Origin: Eubacteriales bacterium
GTDB lineage: Bacteria > Bacillota > Clostridia > Christensenellales > Aristaeellaceae
Assembly (NCBI GenBank): GCA_028693055.1
Contig: JAQUWD010000037.1
Span: 1-40,540, forward strand
DNA length: 40,540 nt
Reading direction: 5' to 3'
Shown: positions 25,180-33,451 of the stretch, piece after piece
Position numbering within the stretch: the stretch's first letter is position 1
Layout: each line of letters begins with the position of its first letter
Translations under genes and position numbers: made by a program
The notes under the pieces: generated by a model
The model's input: the letters and a program-made list of their open reading frames with translations, nothing else
Told to the model about the DNA's origin: nothing
Databases searched by the model: none

Positions 25180-26592
25180 ATGGAAAACAATCAATTTGAC
25201 ATGATCATCATCGGCGCGGGCCCGGCAGGTATTTTTGCCGCGCTCCAATTTACCGAAAAAAAGCCTAAGGCAAAGGTTCTCATCATGGATACTGGCCGCG
25301 CAATTTCCCATCGCGCCTGCCCGGCGCGGATTAACGGCCAATGCGTCCACTGCGACCCCTGCGCTATCGTCCATGGCTGGGCTGGTGCGGGCGCTTTTAG
25401 CGACGGCAAGCTGTCCTTGAGCGACGAGGTAGGCGGTCACGTCAGCGATTACATCGGTCACAAGCGCGCCATGGAATACATCCAGCATGCCGACGAGCAA
25501 TATTTGCGCTTTGGAGCCAGCAAGACCGTTCACGGGCTGAACAACAGTCGAGTGGATGAAATTGCTTATGAATGCAGCCGTCACAACATCCATCTGGTTC
25601 CCTGCCCCGTACGTCATCTAGGCACGGAAAACGCCGCGCCTGTGCTGGGAGCTATGCACGATTATTTGGTCAAGGAGACGAACACGACTTTCCTTGAATT
25701 GACCAGCGCTCAGGACATCCTCTGCGAGGATGGCAAGGTGATCGGCGCGCGGATCCATCAGCGGGGGCAGGAGCCGGAGAACGTTTACGCCCCCTGCGTG
25801 GTGGCGGCGCCCGGACGGGGCGGCGCACAATGGCTCACCGAGGCGGTAGGCAAGCTGGGTCTGCGCACCCAAAATAACGAGGTGGACATCGGGGTTCGGG
25901 TGGAGGTGCCCAACTCCATCATGGATCACCTCACCAAGGACCTTTACGAGGCCAAGCTGGTCTATTACAGCGACACGTATGAAAACAAGGTGCGCACCTT
26001 CTGCATGAATCCCGGCGGCGAGGTGAGCCAAGAGTACTACGAGGGCGGCATTGCCGTGGTAAACGGTCACAGCTACGAGGATCAGGCCAAGCGCACCGGC
26101 AACACCAACTTCGCCCTGCTGGTGTCCACCAAGTTTACCGAGCCCTTCAAACAGCCCATCGAATACGGGCGGTATATTGCCCAGCTAGGAAATATGCTGA
26201 CCGGCGGCCCCATCATGGTACAGCGGCTGGGCGACCTGCTCAAGGGTCGGCGCACCGATGCGTCGCGGCTGGCCAAGTCCACCACCATTCCCACGCTATC
26301 CACGGCGGTACCCGGAGATTTAAGCTTCGTGCTGCCCGCCCGGCATCTGACCAGCATTGTGGAGGCATTGAAAGCCTTTGATCACGTGGCTCCGGGGCTT
26401 TACAGCCAGAATACGCTGCTTTACGGTGTGGAGGTAAAATTCTATTCCAGCAAGGTGCTGGTGGACAGCAATTTTGAAACCGCCATTCATGGTTTGTTCG
26501 CTATCGGCGACGGCGCGGGCATTACCCGCGGCCTGATGCAGGCGGGCGTAACAGGTATGGTAGTAGCCGACGAGGTAGCCGGGCGGGGTTGA
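25180..26592 (+). CDS. Uncharacterised FAD-dependent dehydrogenase (COG2509 type)
   Basis: A 470-residue cytosolic flavoprotein. An N-terminal Rossmann motif, [16 protein letters not shown] (7-22), binds FAD. It is followed by a distinctive cysteine cluster, RACPARINGQCVHCDPCAIV (~45-65), and GWAGAGAFSDGKLSL, the hallmark of the COG2509 group. The C-terminal FAD contact is GLFAIGDGAGITRGLMQAG (~437-455). The cysteines could hold a redox disulfide or a metal/FeS site; this is inference. GAGGG is a modest ribosome binding site 7-8 nt before ATG. It follows trpS by 16 nt and is closed by a terminator. The physiological substrate is unknown. Confidence 0.85.
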   Translation: MENNQFDMIIIGAGPAGIFAALQFTEKKPKAKVLIMDTGRAISHRACPARINGQCVHCDPCAIVHGWAGAGAFSDGKLSLSDEVGGHVSDYIGHKRAMEYIQHADEQYLRFGASKTVHGLNNSRVDEIAYECSRHNIHLVPCPVRHLGTENAAPVLGAMHDYLVKETNTTFLELTSAQDILCEDGKVIGARIHQRGQEPENVYAPCVVAAPGRGGAQWLTEAVGKLGLRTQNNEVDIGVRVEVPNSIMDHLTKDLYEAKLVYYSDTYENKVRTFCMNPGGEVSQEYYEGGIAVVNGHSYEDQAKRTGNTNFALLVSTKFTEPFKQPIEYGRYIAQLGNMLTGGPIMVQRLGDLLKGRRTDASRLAKSTTIPTLSTAVPGDLSFVLPARHLTSIVEALKAFDHVAPGLYSQNTLLYGVEVKFYSSKVLVDSNFETAIHGLFAIGDGAGITRGLMQAGVTGMVVADEVAGRG

Positions 26593-26624
26593 CGCCGTCT
26601 TGGTTTTCTTCCATCGTATATAGC

Positions 26625-26658
26625 AAAGGAGCGTCCGGCGTAGGCTGGGCGCTCCTTT
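26625..26658. terminator. Intrinsic terminator after the COG2509 gene
   Basis: Arms AAAGGAGCGTCC and GGGCGCTCCTTT give a 12-bp stem (one G-T pair) around a ~10-base loop. The stem ends in CTTTAT on the plus strand and CTTTGCTAT on the minus strand, so it can serve both this gene and the convergent secreted-protein gene. Confidence 0.75.
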
Positions 26659-26679
26659 ATCCATTCTATATCCGGGCGA

Positions 26680-27291
26680 TTATTCTTCAAACGCGCCCAA
26701 GCTTTCCAGGTAGTTATAGAACATATCCACAGCCTGCCAGTACAGGTTATATCCCATACCGAACGCGTCCTCGTCAAATTCCTTGGCGTTAATACCGGCG
26801 GTTGTCGTCAGGATAAAGCCGTTTAGGATGCAGACATAGATGCAGTAGAGATTACCGTCCGAGCCGGTGCCGCTGGCTACGAAGGGGGCGAACAACGCGC
26901 CAAATTCGTCCGTCTCGTCAGTGCCGTCGGTAGCATCCGGGAAGGTGGGCGCGTTCTTGGAGGGATAATTCTGGCTATAGGAATCGATGATTTCCTGCTT
27001 CATTTGATCGGTAAGGGTGGACATGGTATAGCCCTCGTAGGCTTCGTTGTAGTTGAGGGAAACGCTGAAGCCGGTGTCCTGCCGACCGTCCATGGCGATG
27101 GTCAGAACGACGGCTTCGTCGGTAGCGCTCTCGTTGGTAACGCTAGCCTTAGAGGGTAAATCAATCGTTACCCCAAGGCCTTCTACAGTATAGGGGTTGG
27201 TGGCTGCGCCGGTTTCTTCCTCCGCAATAGCGGGAACCATGGAAAGGGCTAGGCAAAGGGCAAGAAAAAGACCAAGAAAACGTTTCATCAT
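26680..27291 (-). CDS. Small secreted protein of unknown function
   Basis: A 203-residue exported protein: signal peptide MMKRFLGLFLALCLALSMV with cleavage expected after AIA (residue ~23), no lipobox. The mature part is acidic, with a beta-rich N-terminal half (YTVEGLGVTIDLPSKASV, then a repeated xVLTIAMDG strand pattern) and helices at the end. It has a Thr/Asp-rich loop, PDATDGTDETDEF, near residue 115. The strand pattern 'G..ID.P' plus a C-terminal tail recalls secreted stress or surface proteins, but I do not recognise a family. The start ATG 27291 is 8 nt after AAGGAGG. It follows the clostripain-like gene by 30 nt on the same strand and is probably co-transcribed with it. Confidence 0.7.
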   Translation of the reverse strand: MMKRFLGLFLALCLALSMVPAIAEEETGAATNPYTVEGLGVTIDLPSKASVTNESATDEAVVLTIAMDGRQDTGFSVSLNYNEAYEGYTMSTLTDQMKQEIIDSYSQNYPSKNAPTFPDATDGTDETDEFGALFAPFVASGTGSDGNLYCIYVCILNGFILTTTAGINAKEFDEDAFGMGYNLYWQAVDMFYNYLESLGAFEE

Positions 27292-27321
27292 TAAGAGATC
27301 CTCCTTTTTATTGTAGGCGCT

Positions 27322-28554
27322 TTACAGCGCAAAGGTAATAAAGTCAGATAGCTGCGTCTCGCCAAAGATATCCGTCAGGCAGAAGCAATAGTAATAGCTG
27401 GTTTCGCTGCCCTCCAAAGAGGTAAAGCCAAAGGGAATGGTGCCGTCCTCGCCAACGGTGATGGGGTCGCCGTCAAAGGTGCCCTCCTGCATTTCGCCCT
27501 CTTCATCCTCATATAGCATGGGATAAGTAGGCGTGATCACGTCTCCGGGCGCAAGCTTCGTGGTGCCACGCACGGGAATACCGTTTTCATCAAAGCCTTG
27601 AGTAAAGCCGACAATCAAGCCGTCGGGATGGGCGGCAGTAAAGCTCAACAGCAGATATCCCTCCACATCGTTGCACTTTACCGTCAGGATGCTTCGCCGC
27701 AGGGTGGACGTGATGGTCTGGTCATAAATGACCACCAGCTGCTCGTCCAGCATAGGCCAGTTGCCGTCAAAATTGCTAACGATTTCGCCCGTTTCCCAAT
27801 CAACGCCTGCATTTTGCATGGAGCCCATCTCAATAAAGATGGTGTCCTCCTCGTCGCTGGCGTCCATGTAAAGATAGCCCTCGACCATGCTCAGGTTGTT
27901 TAGCTCGTCTTGGGACAAGGTCATGGAGCAGGCATAAACGCTGTCCGTTGCCTGTTCTTCGGTGGGTGCTCCGAAAAGCGAGCCAACGGTTGGGGTAACC
28001 GCGCCGACGTTTACACCGCTCACATCGGTCAGCTGGGATTCCACGGCGGGCAGCTCGGCGGTGACGTCCTCCTCCGGCAATTCCTCCGCTTCGCTGTCCT
28101 GCGCCGCTACATAGCTGCCGCTGGGAATAAAGACCGTGCTTTGTAGATTGCCGTTAAAGACAGCTTGAGAGGCGGAAGCGTTGTCCAGCTGCTCCGGCGC
28201 GCTAACGTTAAACCGATAGTCGGAGCCGCTGAGCATTGTGGCGTACCCCTCCACCAAACTGGTGTAATTGGGCAGCGTCTCATAGCAGTTGTACTGATTA
28301 GGCGCATTTTTCAGAAAGGCGACAGTATCGGTGTAGGGAAATAGAATGCTCATACCCGTCAGGTAATCAAACCCGTCGGAGCCAATGCTGTAGCGAACAG
28401 CGCGTTTGTACGCGTTTTCCACCAGATTGGCGGTATTGGGGGCAAACTCCCGCGTTGCGTCCAAGAAGGCCATAAAATCCACCATGTTGGTGGCGGAGTC
28501 CGAGAAGCTGCCGAAGCTGTACATCCGCTGGCGCGCACGGCTGAAGGTAGCCAG
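27322..28554 (-). pseudogene. C-terminal half of an interrupted clostripain-family protease
   Basis: This 410-codon open stretch continues in the same frame directly after the TAA that ends the catalytic half (28557-28555). The protein sequence carries on sensibly past the stop (LATFSRARQRMYSFG, then NMVDFMAFLDATREFAPN), as expected within peptidase family C11. No ribosome binding site precedes the first internal ATG (28524), so independent translation is unlikely. The tail contains a beta-rich region (GYLYMDASDEEDTIFIEMG; GSETSYYYCFCLTDIFGETQ) after an acidic linker. Without read-through this part is not made. The cause could be a true nonsense mutation or a base error in the assembly; no other frame damage was seen. 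Confidence 0.72.
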
Positions 28555-29403
28555 TTACCCCTGCTCCAGCGCCTGCACCAGATAGGCAGAATAGGTCTCC
28601 ATATACTCCACCAGCTGCTGTACGGCGGGTAAATAGATTACGCTTTGAGAAACGTAATCGTTGGGGTCGTTCTCCATACAAGCCTTCATAAAGGCGTCGG
28701 CAATGGCAACAGCAATGGATTGCGTGTCCATTTCCGGGTTGTCCGCCAACGCTTGCATCCAGTCTGTATAATACCAGCCGAGCCATGGCTCCAGCTCCTC
28801 GCTGGCTACTAGGAAATCTGCATACCAAGAAAAATGCGCCGCCATTTCATAGGTCGCCATCAGGCATGCGTCGCAGCCTAAAATGTCCAGATGAAAGTCC
28901 GGGTTTTTCTCGGTATAGTCGTAAAGCGTATTGTAGATTTCGTGAATCGTCAGGCTGTCAAAATCCGCTGTTTCGTCAAAGCAGATCCCAGAGTCCGACC
29001 CGCCGCCGTGATCCCACAAAACCAGCACATAGCGATCCGCCGGATAGGAGGATACGCCCCAGTCCAAAAAATCAAATAACGTACTGGGGTCCCCCATGCT
29101 GGCGCTGCCCGCCGTGTGCACATTACTAAAAGCGTTGTAAACAATCTCAAAGCGATTGAGCATATTGGCTTGCAATTCCGAATCGTCCCATTGGGACGCA
29201 CCGCCAGCCTGCACAACCACATGAACGTTGGACGGCATATCTACGGCGCACATTTCATATAAATCATTTACACAGTCGCTTTGTAAATCGGTGCCGCACA
29301 TATACATTAAAATGGTGGTGCTGGTTTCCGCCTGCGCGCCAGCGCTGCCTAGCAAAAGCAGTAGACTAAGCGCAAACAATAGCGCAGCCAGTGATTTTTT
29401 CAT
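28555..29403 (-). CDS. Clostripain-family (peptidase C11) secreted protease, catalytic half, truncated by in-frame TAA
   Basis: The start is ATG 29403 (MKKSLAALLF) behind AAAGGA; the longer frame to 29451 has no site. Of 282 residues, 1-25 are a signal peptide (cleavage near AQA). The clan CD catalytic dyad is visible: H132 in LVLWDHGGGSDSG and C180 in DILGCDACLMATYEM. Secreted C11 enzymes cut after basic residues and may act as toxins or in nutrient supply. The frame stops at TAA 28557-28555, but homologous sequence continues in the same frame for another ~410 codons, so the intact gene would encode ~693 residues. A sigma-A promoter lies 71 bp upstream. The shortened product may be inactive. 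Confidence 0.8.
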   Translation of the reverse strand: MKKSLAALLFALSLLLLLGSAGAQAETSTTILMYMCGTDLQSDCVNDLYEMCAVDMPSNVHVVVQAGGASQWDDSELQANMLNRFEIVYNAFSNVHTAGSASMGDPSTLFDFLDWGVSSYPADRYVLVLWDHGGGSDSGICFDETADFDSLTIHEIYNTLYDYTEKNPDFHLDILGCDACLMATYEMAAHFSWYADFLVASEELEPWLGWYYTDWMQALADNPEMDTQSIAVAIADAFMKACMENDPNDYVSQSVIYLPAVQQLVEYMETYSAYLVQALEQG

Positions 29404-29473
29404 GCAAGAACCATCCTTTCCTTCAAAGCACACAGAAAACACAATCAGCAAGCGTCAAGATTGCGTATTGTAA

Positions 29474-29502
29474 ATGATACCATTTTACGTGCGCCTGTGC
29501 AA
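29474..29502 (-). promoter_or_regulatory. Sigma-A promoter of the clostripain-like gene
   Basis: On the minus strand, -35 TTGCAC (29502-29497), 17-nt spacer, -10 TATCAT (29479-29474). The leader to ATG 29403 is about 65 nt. The presence of a good promoter shows the interrupted gene is probably still transcribed. Confidence 0.7.
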
Positions 29503-29560
29503 GGAAAATGCGCCAGCGACCTTCTTTTTGCACGAAAGATAGACCTGTTGGCAGGGGTTC

Positions 29561-30664
29561 TTATCTGCGGCTTACGTATAGCTCCGCTTCTAAATAGCGG
29601 CGCTCCACATTCAACTGCCGCCACGCGTCGTCAGTGTAAACCGTTCGCGCGCACACACTGCCAAAGCCCAACGCATCGCAATGGAGCGACTGCAGCTTCT
29701 TCATAACGTCGTTTACCTGCTGGGGGGTTATGCCCATGTCGTTCTTTTCATTGGTGGGGAGCCATATTTGTAGCTGTGTCCTTTCACCGTCCATTGCCAC
29801 CTCAAGGGTCGCGGAGCGTTTGGCATAAAGCGCTATTTGTGTTTCCTCCACGTTTAAAAGCCCTGATACCCTGCCGTTGCCGATGGCGGCGCTTCCTAAG
29901 TATTCTACTGGGTTTACGCCCGTGCGGGGCAGCATTCCGGCAATCGCCTCTTCTACCAGCAGTCGCTCGCTCCACGCCTCCCCATCCGAGAAGGCGGCTG
30001 AGGCTTCGCTGCTCTTCTCTTCGCTGCTTCCGCCGGAGCCGCCGCTTGCCTTCCCGCTTTCCTCCTTTTTAGGCTTCAACGCCGGGTTTACGGCGCAGAT
30101 TGCCAATAGCGGGTCCGTTCGCCCGGAGCCGATATCCCGTACGCAGGTAATCAGCGTTGTGGCGGGGCTAAGCTTCAAATTTCGCATCCGTTCCAAGTAA
30201 ATCTCCAAATGCGTACTCAGACGCATGCCAAAATCCGGGTTTTGCTCCGAAAGTACATCCAACGCTTTTCCGATCGCAATCATTACGGTTGCGTCGGGCC
30301 GCATGGTGGTCATGTTGGACAGCTTAACCAAATAGTCCCGCAGGTCGGTTTTGGCTGCTAGCTCATAGCTGAACACGCATAGCTTTAACTGACTAAAATT
30401 AAGCGAGCAGGGCGTAGAAGCTGCCAGCATGGATAAGGTGCTTTCAAAATCGTCCCCCGTGGCGCTGAATACCGTATACTCCGGGGATGCGGCGCTGGTG
30501 GTGCCGCTGCCGTTCATGGGTGTTTCCACCCCCATAACCAGCTTCCCCTCCTCGTCCAAATCAAAGCTCAAGCAGAGCACAAAGGTCTGCCGCTCCATGG
30601 TGGAAAGCTCGCAGCCGCCGAGCAGCGGCAGACAAAGCAAAAGAAGCGCTACCAATCGTTTCAA
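29561..30664 (-). CDS. Ger(x)C-family spore germination lipoprotein (GerC subunit)
   Basis: C subunit of a germinant receptor in the spore inner membrane. The start is TTG 30664, 8 nt after AAAGGAG; it overlaps the gerB stop as TTGA. The 367-residue product begins with a lipoprotein signal ending LPLLGGC (lipidated C18). The Ger(x)C pattern follows: MERQTFVLCLSFDLDEEG (residues ~22-40), then FSQLKLCVFSYELAA and the KLSNMTTMRPDATVMIAIG segment, and a C-terminal domain with IALYAKRSATLEVAM. A low-complexity Ser/Gly/Glu linker (~198-225, ESGKASGGSGGSSEEKSSE) separates two halves and is longer than I would expect for this family. It is last in the A-B-C operon. Confidence 0.9.
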   Translation of the reverse strand: MKRLVALLLLCLPLLGGCELSTMERQTFVLCLSFDLDEEGKLVMGVETPMNGSGTTSAASPEYTVFSATGDDFESTLSMLAASTPCSLNFSQLKLCVFSYELAAKTDLRDYLVKLSNMTTMRPDATVMIAIGKALDVLSEQNPDFGMRLSTHLEIYLERMRNLKLSPATTLITCVRDIGSGRTDPLLAICAVNPALKPKKEESGKASGGSGGSSEEKSSEASAAFSDGEAWSERLLVEEAIAGMLPRTGVNPVEYLGSAAIGNGRVSGLLNVEETQIALYAKRSATLEVAMDGERTQLQIWLPTNEKNDMGITPQQVNDVMKKLQSLHCDALGFGSVCARTVYTDDAWRQLNVERRYLEAELYVSRR

Positions 30665-31758
30665 GTCTTTTTCTCCTTTCCCGCGCGAAGGCAGAGGAGC
30701 AATCCCGCTGCCAGCGAAAGGGCAAAGCGATAGGGGAGCAAATCCGTTAAAAAGGGCGCTAGCTCCGTCTGATAGATGCAAACCAGCACGACGCCCGGCC
30801 CAATGGTAATCAAGGCTCCGACAAGGGCGGGCAGCTTGGGGAATACCTCCCGCAGCAGCTGGTTTCCGGCGGTAAGCGCGCCCATCATCCCCGTAGGCAG
30901 CAGCAGCATCCAAAACAATGCGCCAGTTTCCGCAATCAGAATACTGCCGCTGAAGCGGGACATGCCCACCAGCTTTTGACCTATTGTCAACCCTTGATCG
31001 GGTCGCCATGGCTCAAGCATTGCCATCCACAAGGCCCATAACACGCAAAGCGCCAAGGGAAGCCAGACAAAGAACGCGCCGGTAGGCTTAGCGGGAGTCA
31101 TGCCCCTCTGCCGGTCGGAGCGGGGCAGCAGGAAAAGCAACGCCACGCCCCAAACCGCGCCGCCGCCCCATAGGGCGGAAAACGCCGTGTTCGCCGCCCC
31201 CTTCCCCAGAAGCGGCCATAGCCGTTCCACTCGCACATCGCTTAGCAAAAGAACGGTAGACAGCGCAAAAAGCCCCAGCAGCACAAAGCGCAGGGTATAC
31301 GCGCCATAGGCTGCGCCTCTGCTCCGTCCCAAGAGAAGCGTTGCCAGCGGGAAAAGGGTCAGCAGCAGCACCCGCGCCCAAGCGGGAAATTCGGGAATCA
31401 TACTGTACATCAACGCGCCGGAGGCTTGCATCATCAGGTAGAGATCCGCCCAAAGGCAAGGCAGCAGCAATAGCGCGATCCAACCGTTCGCCGGGTTTTC
31501 CTCGGCAGCTTCCGCTCGTCGCCACAGTAGCCACAGAATCACTAGGGGCACAGCCGTCAATACGGTGGATTGCCAAACCGTTTGTTGCGTAGCGTCATAG
31601 GCCCACAGCACGACCCATAAAAGGAGCTGGAGGGTCAGCTGTACAGCGCTCAGGGCTTGATAGCTGATCCGCAGGCCGCTTGCTCGCTCCTCCTGCTGAC
31701 TAGCGGAGCTATGCACCGGGGTGCGGGTTTGGCGCATTTGCTTTAGCCACTGCATCAT
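30661..31758 (-). CDS. GerB-family spore germination permease subunit
   Basis: B subunit of the germinant receptor, an APC-superfamily membrane protein, taken here as the germinant-binding part by analogy with characterised receptors. The 365-residue length equals that of Bacillus GerAB. About ten membrane helices follow a ~30-residue hydrophilic, Gln/Ser-rich N-terminus; examples are ISYQALSAVQLTLQLLLWVVL and FVWLPLALCVLWALWMAML. The sequence is divergent: assignment relies on length, topology and position between A and C genes. Start ATG 31758 overlaps the gerA stop (ATGA) and is preceded by GGAGGTG; its stop overlaps the gerC TTG. Subunits are therefore made in a tightly coupled way. Confidence 0.86.
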   Translation of the reverse strand: MMQWLKQMRQTRTPVHSSASQQEERASGLRISYQALSAVQLTLQLLLWVVLWAYDATQQTVWQSTVLTAVPLVILWLLWRRAEAAEENPANGWIALLLLPCLWADLYLMMQASGALMYSMIPEFPAWARVLLLTLFPLATLLLGRSRGAAYGAYTLRFVLLGLFALSTVLLLSDVRVERLWPLLGKGAANTAFSALWGGGAVWGVALLFLLPRSDRQRGMTPAKPTGAFFVWLPLALCVLWALWMAMLEPWRPDQGLTIGQKLVGMSRFSGSILIAETGALFWMLLLPTGMMGALTAGNQLLREVFPKLPALVGALITIGPGVVLVCIYQTELAPFLTDLLPYRFALSLAAGLLLCLRAGKEKKT

Positions 31759-33251
31759 TTTGCACCTCCACGGCCAAAGCGGCGCATACGTCCCCGGGCG
31801 CGGTCCATCGCTTCGGGGGCGGACAGGTAGGCTCTCAGCCGCTGCCGGAAGGTGGGCGTTCGCAGCAGCAAATCCGGGTTGTGGGAGCGTCTGGGGCTGT
31901 TAGGGGCCAAATAGGGCGCGCCCAAGCTCTGCATACCCGCCACCCAGCACAGCAGAAGGATGAAGGTATAGCAAAGCCCCGTAACGCCCATTAGCCCAGC
32001 CGCCAGCAGCATGACAATCTGCCCGATGCGCAGCGCAAAGGACAGGGAGTAATCCGGAATGGCAAAGCTGCCCACACCGGCTAGCGCCACAATGATAATC
32101 AAAAAGGGACTGATCAGCCCCGCGTCCACCGCCGCCGTGCCAAGGATCAGCGTGCTTACCAAGCCCAAGGACGAGCCCATCAAGCCGGGAATACGAGTGC
32201 CGGACTCGTTGATCAGGTTAAAGATCAGCACCATTAAAATGCTTTCACTGAACAAATTCATGGGCACAATGGTGCGGCTTTGCATGATACTGGTCAGCAG
32301 CGTCATGGGGATGGTCATAGGATGATAGATCACAAGGCTTACAAATACCGCGGGCAGCAGCAAAGAGACCAGCGCGCCCAGCATGCGTAGAATCCGCATA
32401 AAGCTGCCATACTGCCAACGCATATAGCTATCGTCCGGCGCATGAAACAAGTGCCAAAGCCCCACGGGTAAAGCCAGCGCCCGGGGACTGCCGTCCAGCA
32501 GGATAACGGCTTGCCCTTCCATTAAAAAGCTGACCACCCGGTCGGGGCGCTCCGTACCCACCACCTGGGGCAGGGGCGCGTAGGGGTCGTCCTCGATGAG
32601 CTGCTCCAACAGCCCGGCAGTCATGATATAGTCCAGCGCCGCGCCCTCCAAGCGTTTCTCAATTTTATCGATGGTATCCGCCTTACAGACGCCGTCTAAA
32701 TAGCATACGGCCAGCTGCACGCTGGTTTCTGTGCCGATCTCCTGAATTTTGCAAATGAATTTTGGCGTGGGCAGACGGCGGTGAAGCATGGTCAGATTAT
32801 CCCGCAGGGTTTCGTTAAAGGCTTCATGAGGCCCCACCACCACGTTTTCCGTCTGAGGCACGCCTACGCTTCGCCGGGCATAGCCCCGCAGGTCGATGAC
32901 CATGGACTGATCGCAGGTGTCGATCAATAAAAGACACTGCCCCCGTAAAAGCTCCAAAATGGCGGAATCGGGCTTTGCCTCCAGCTTTGTCTCCGTAGCC
33001 TCCACTATGTCCTTCATGGCCTCTGGCACGGCATCCCGGCCCGAAACCGTCAGCGAGCTGTTCATCAGGGGCCGAAGCACATGCTCGGCCATCTGCTCGC
33101 CGCTGCTCATCCCCTCCACATAATACAGCACGCATTCCTGCCCCAACGCGCGGAAGCGGCGTACCACCACGTCGTCGTTCACGTCCAGATGAAGGATGTT
33201 TTCCACCAGCTGAATGTTTTTCTGGATGCTGCGCGAAAATTTTGGCTCCAT
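31755..33251 (-). CDS. GerA-family spore germination protein (A subunit)
   Basis: A subunit of the germinant receptor, 498 residues from ATG 33251 (MEPKFSRSIQKNIQ). GGAGGC lies 6 nt upstream; upstream frame extension would run through the promoter. The N-terminal ~250 residues are soluble (ECVLYYVEGMSSGEQM near 33; the ERPDRVVSFLMEGQAVILLDGSP segment near 235 is the best family landmark). The C-terminal half carries 4-5 membrane helices, including MLGALVSLLLPAVFVSLVIYH near 290 and IPGLMGSSLGLVSTLILGTAAV near 355, then a basic tail (MRRFGRGGAK). GerA-type proteins form the oligomeric channel for germination ions. It is first in the operon and follows a sigma-G-like promoter. Confidence 0.94.
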   Translation of the reverse strand: MEPKFSRSIQKNIQLVENILHLDVNDDVVVRRFRALGQECVLYYVEGMSSGEQMAEHVLRPLMNSSLTVSGRDAVPEAMKDIVEATETKLEAKPDSAILELLRGQCLLLIDTCDQSMVIDLRGYARRSVGVPQTENVVVGPHEAFNETLRDNLTMLHRRLPTPKFICKIQEIGTETSVQLAVCYLDGVCKADTIDKIEKRLEGAALDYIMTAGLLEQLIEDDPYAPLPQVVGTERPDRVVSFLMEGQAVILLDGSPRALALPVGLWHLFHAPDDSYMRWQYGSFMRILRMLGALVSLLLPAVFVSLVIYHPMTIPMTLLTSIMQSRTIVPMNLFSESILMVLIFNLINESGTRIPGLMGSSLGLVSTLILGTAAVDAGLISPFLIIIVALAGVGSFAIPDYSLSFALRIGQIVMLLAAGLMGVTGLCYTFILLLCWVAGMQSLGAPYLAPNSPRRSHNPDLLLRTPTFRQRLRAYLSAPEAMDRARGRMRRFGRGGAK

Positions 33252-33279
33252 GCTCGGCCTCCGGTCTTTGAGATGGTGA

Positions 33280-33309
33280 TAGTATGGAGCCGAAATCCGC
33301 TGGGTATGC
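33280..33309 (-). promoter_or_regulatory. Candidate forespore sigma-G promoter of the germination operon
   Basis: On the minus strand, GCATA (33309-33305), an 18-nt spacer and CATACTA (33286-33280). These match the sigma-F/sigma-G consensus as I know it from Bacillus (-35 GHATR, -10 CATNNTA, about 18 nt apart). Transcription would begin near 33273, giving a ~22-nt leader that holds the GGAGGC site. This is what would be expected of a germinant-receptor operon, which is made in the forespore. Confidence 0.7.
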
Positions 33310-33371
33310 ATCGTCCTGTCCGTACAAGCAGGAAAAGAAACCGAAAAGAATTTTACATACCTATTCATTCG

Positions 33372-33399
33372 TTGTTTTTGGCGTAAATTATGCTACAAT
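33372..33399 (+). promoter_or_regulatory. Sigma-A promoter of the LacI-family gene
   Basis: -35 TTGTTT (33372-33377), 16-nt spacer, -10 TACAAT (33394-33399). It lies 53 bp before the chosen start and is divergent from the germination operon promoter. Confidence 0.65.
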
Positions 33400-33451
33400 A
33401 GAAAAGAGTATTACTTTACAATTCTGAGATATAAATGAGGAAATGCCGTAT

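Noticed and set aside
29515..29550. Possible terminator after the gerC gene
   Set aside because: Only a 4-bp CCTG/CAGG stem could be found, followed by a broken T-run. The end of the germination transcript is unresolved.
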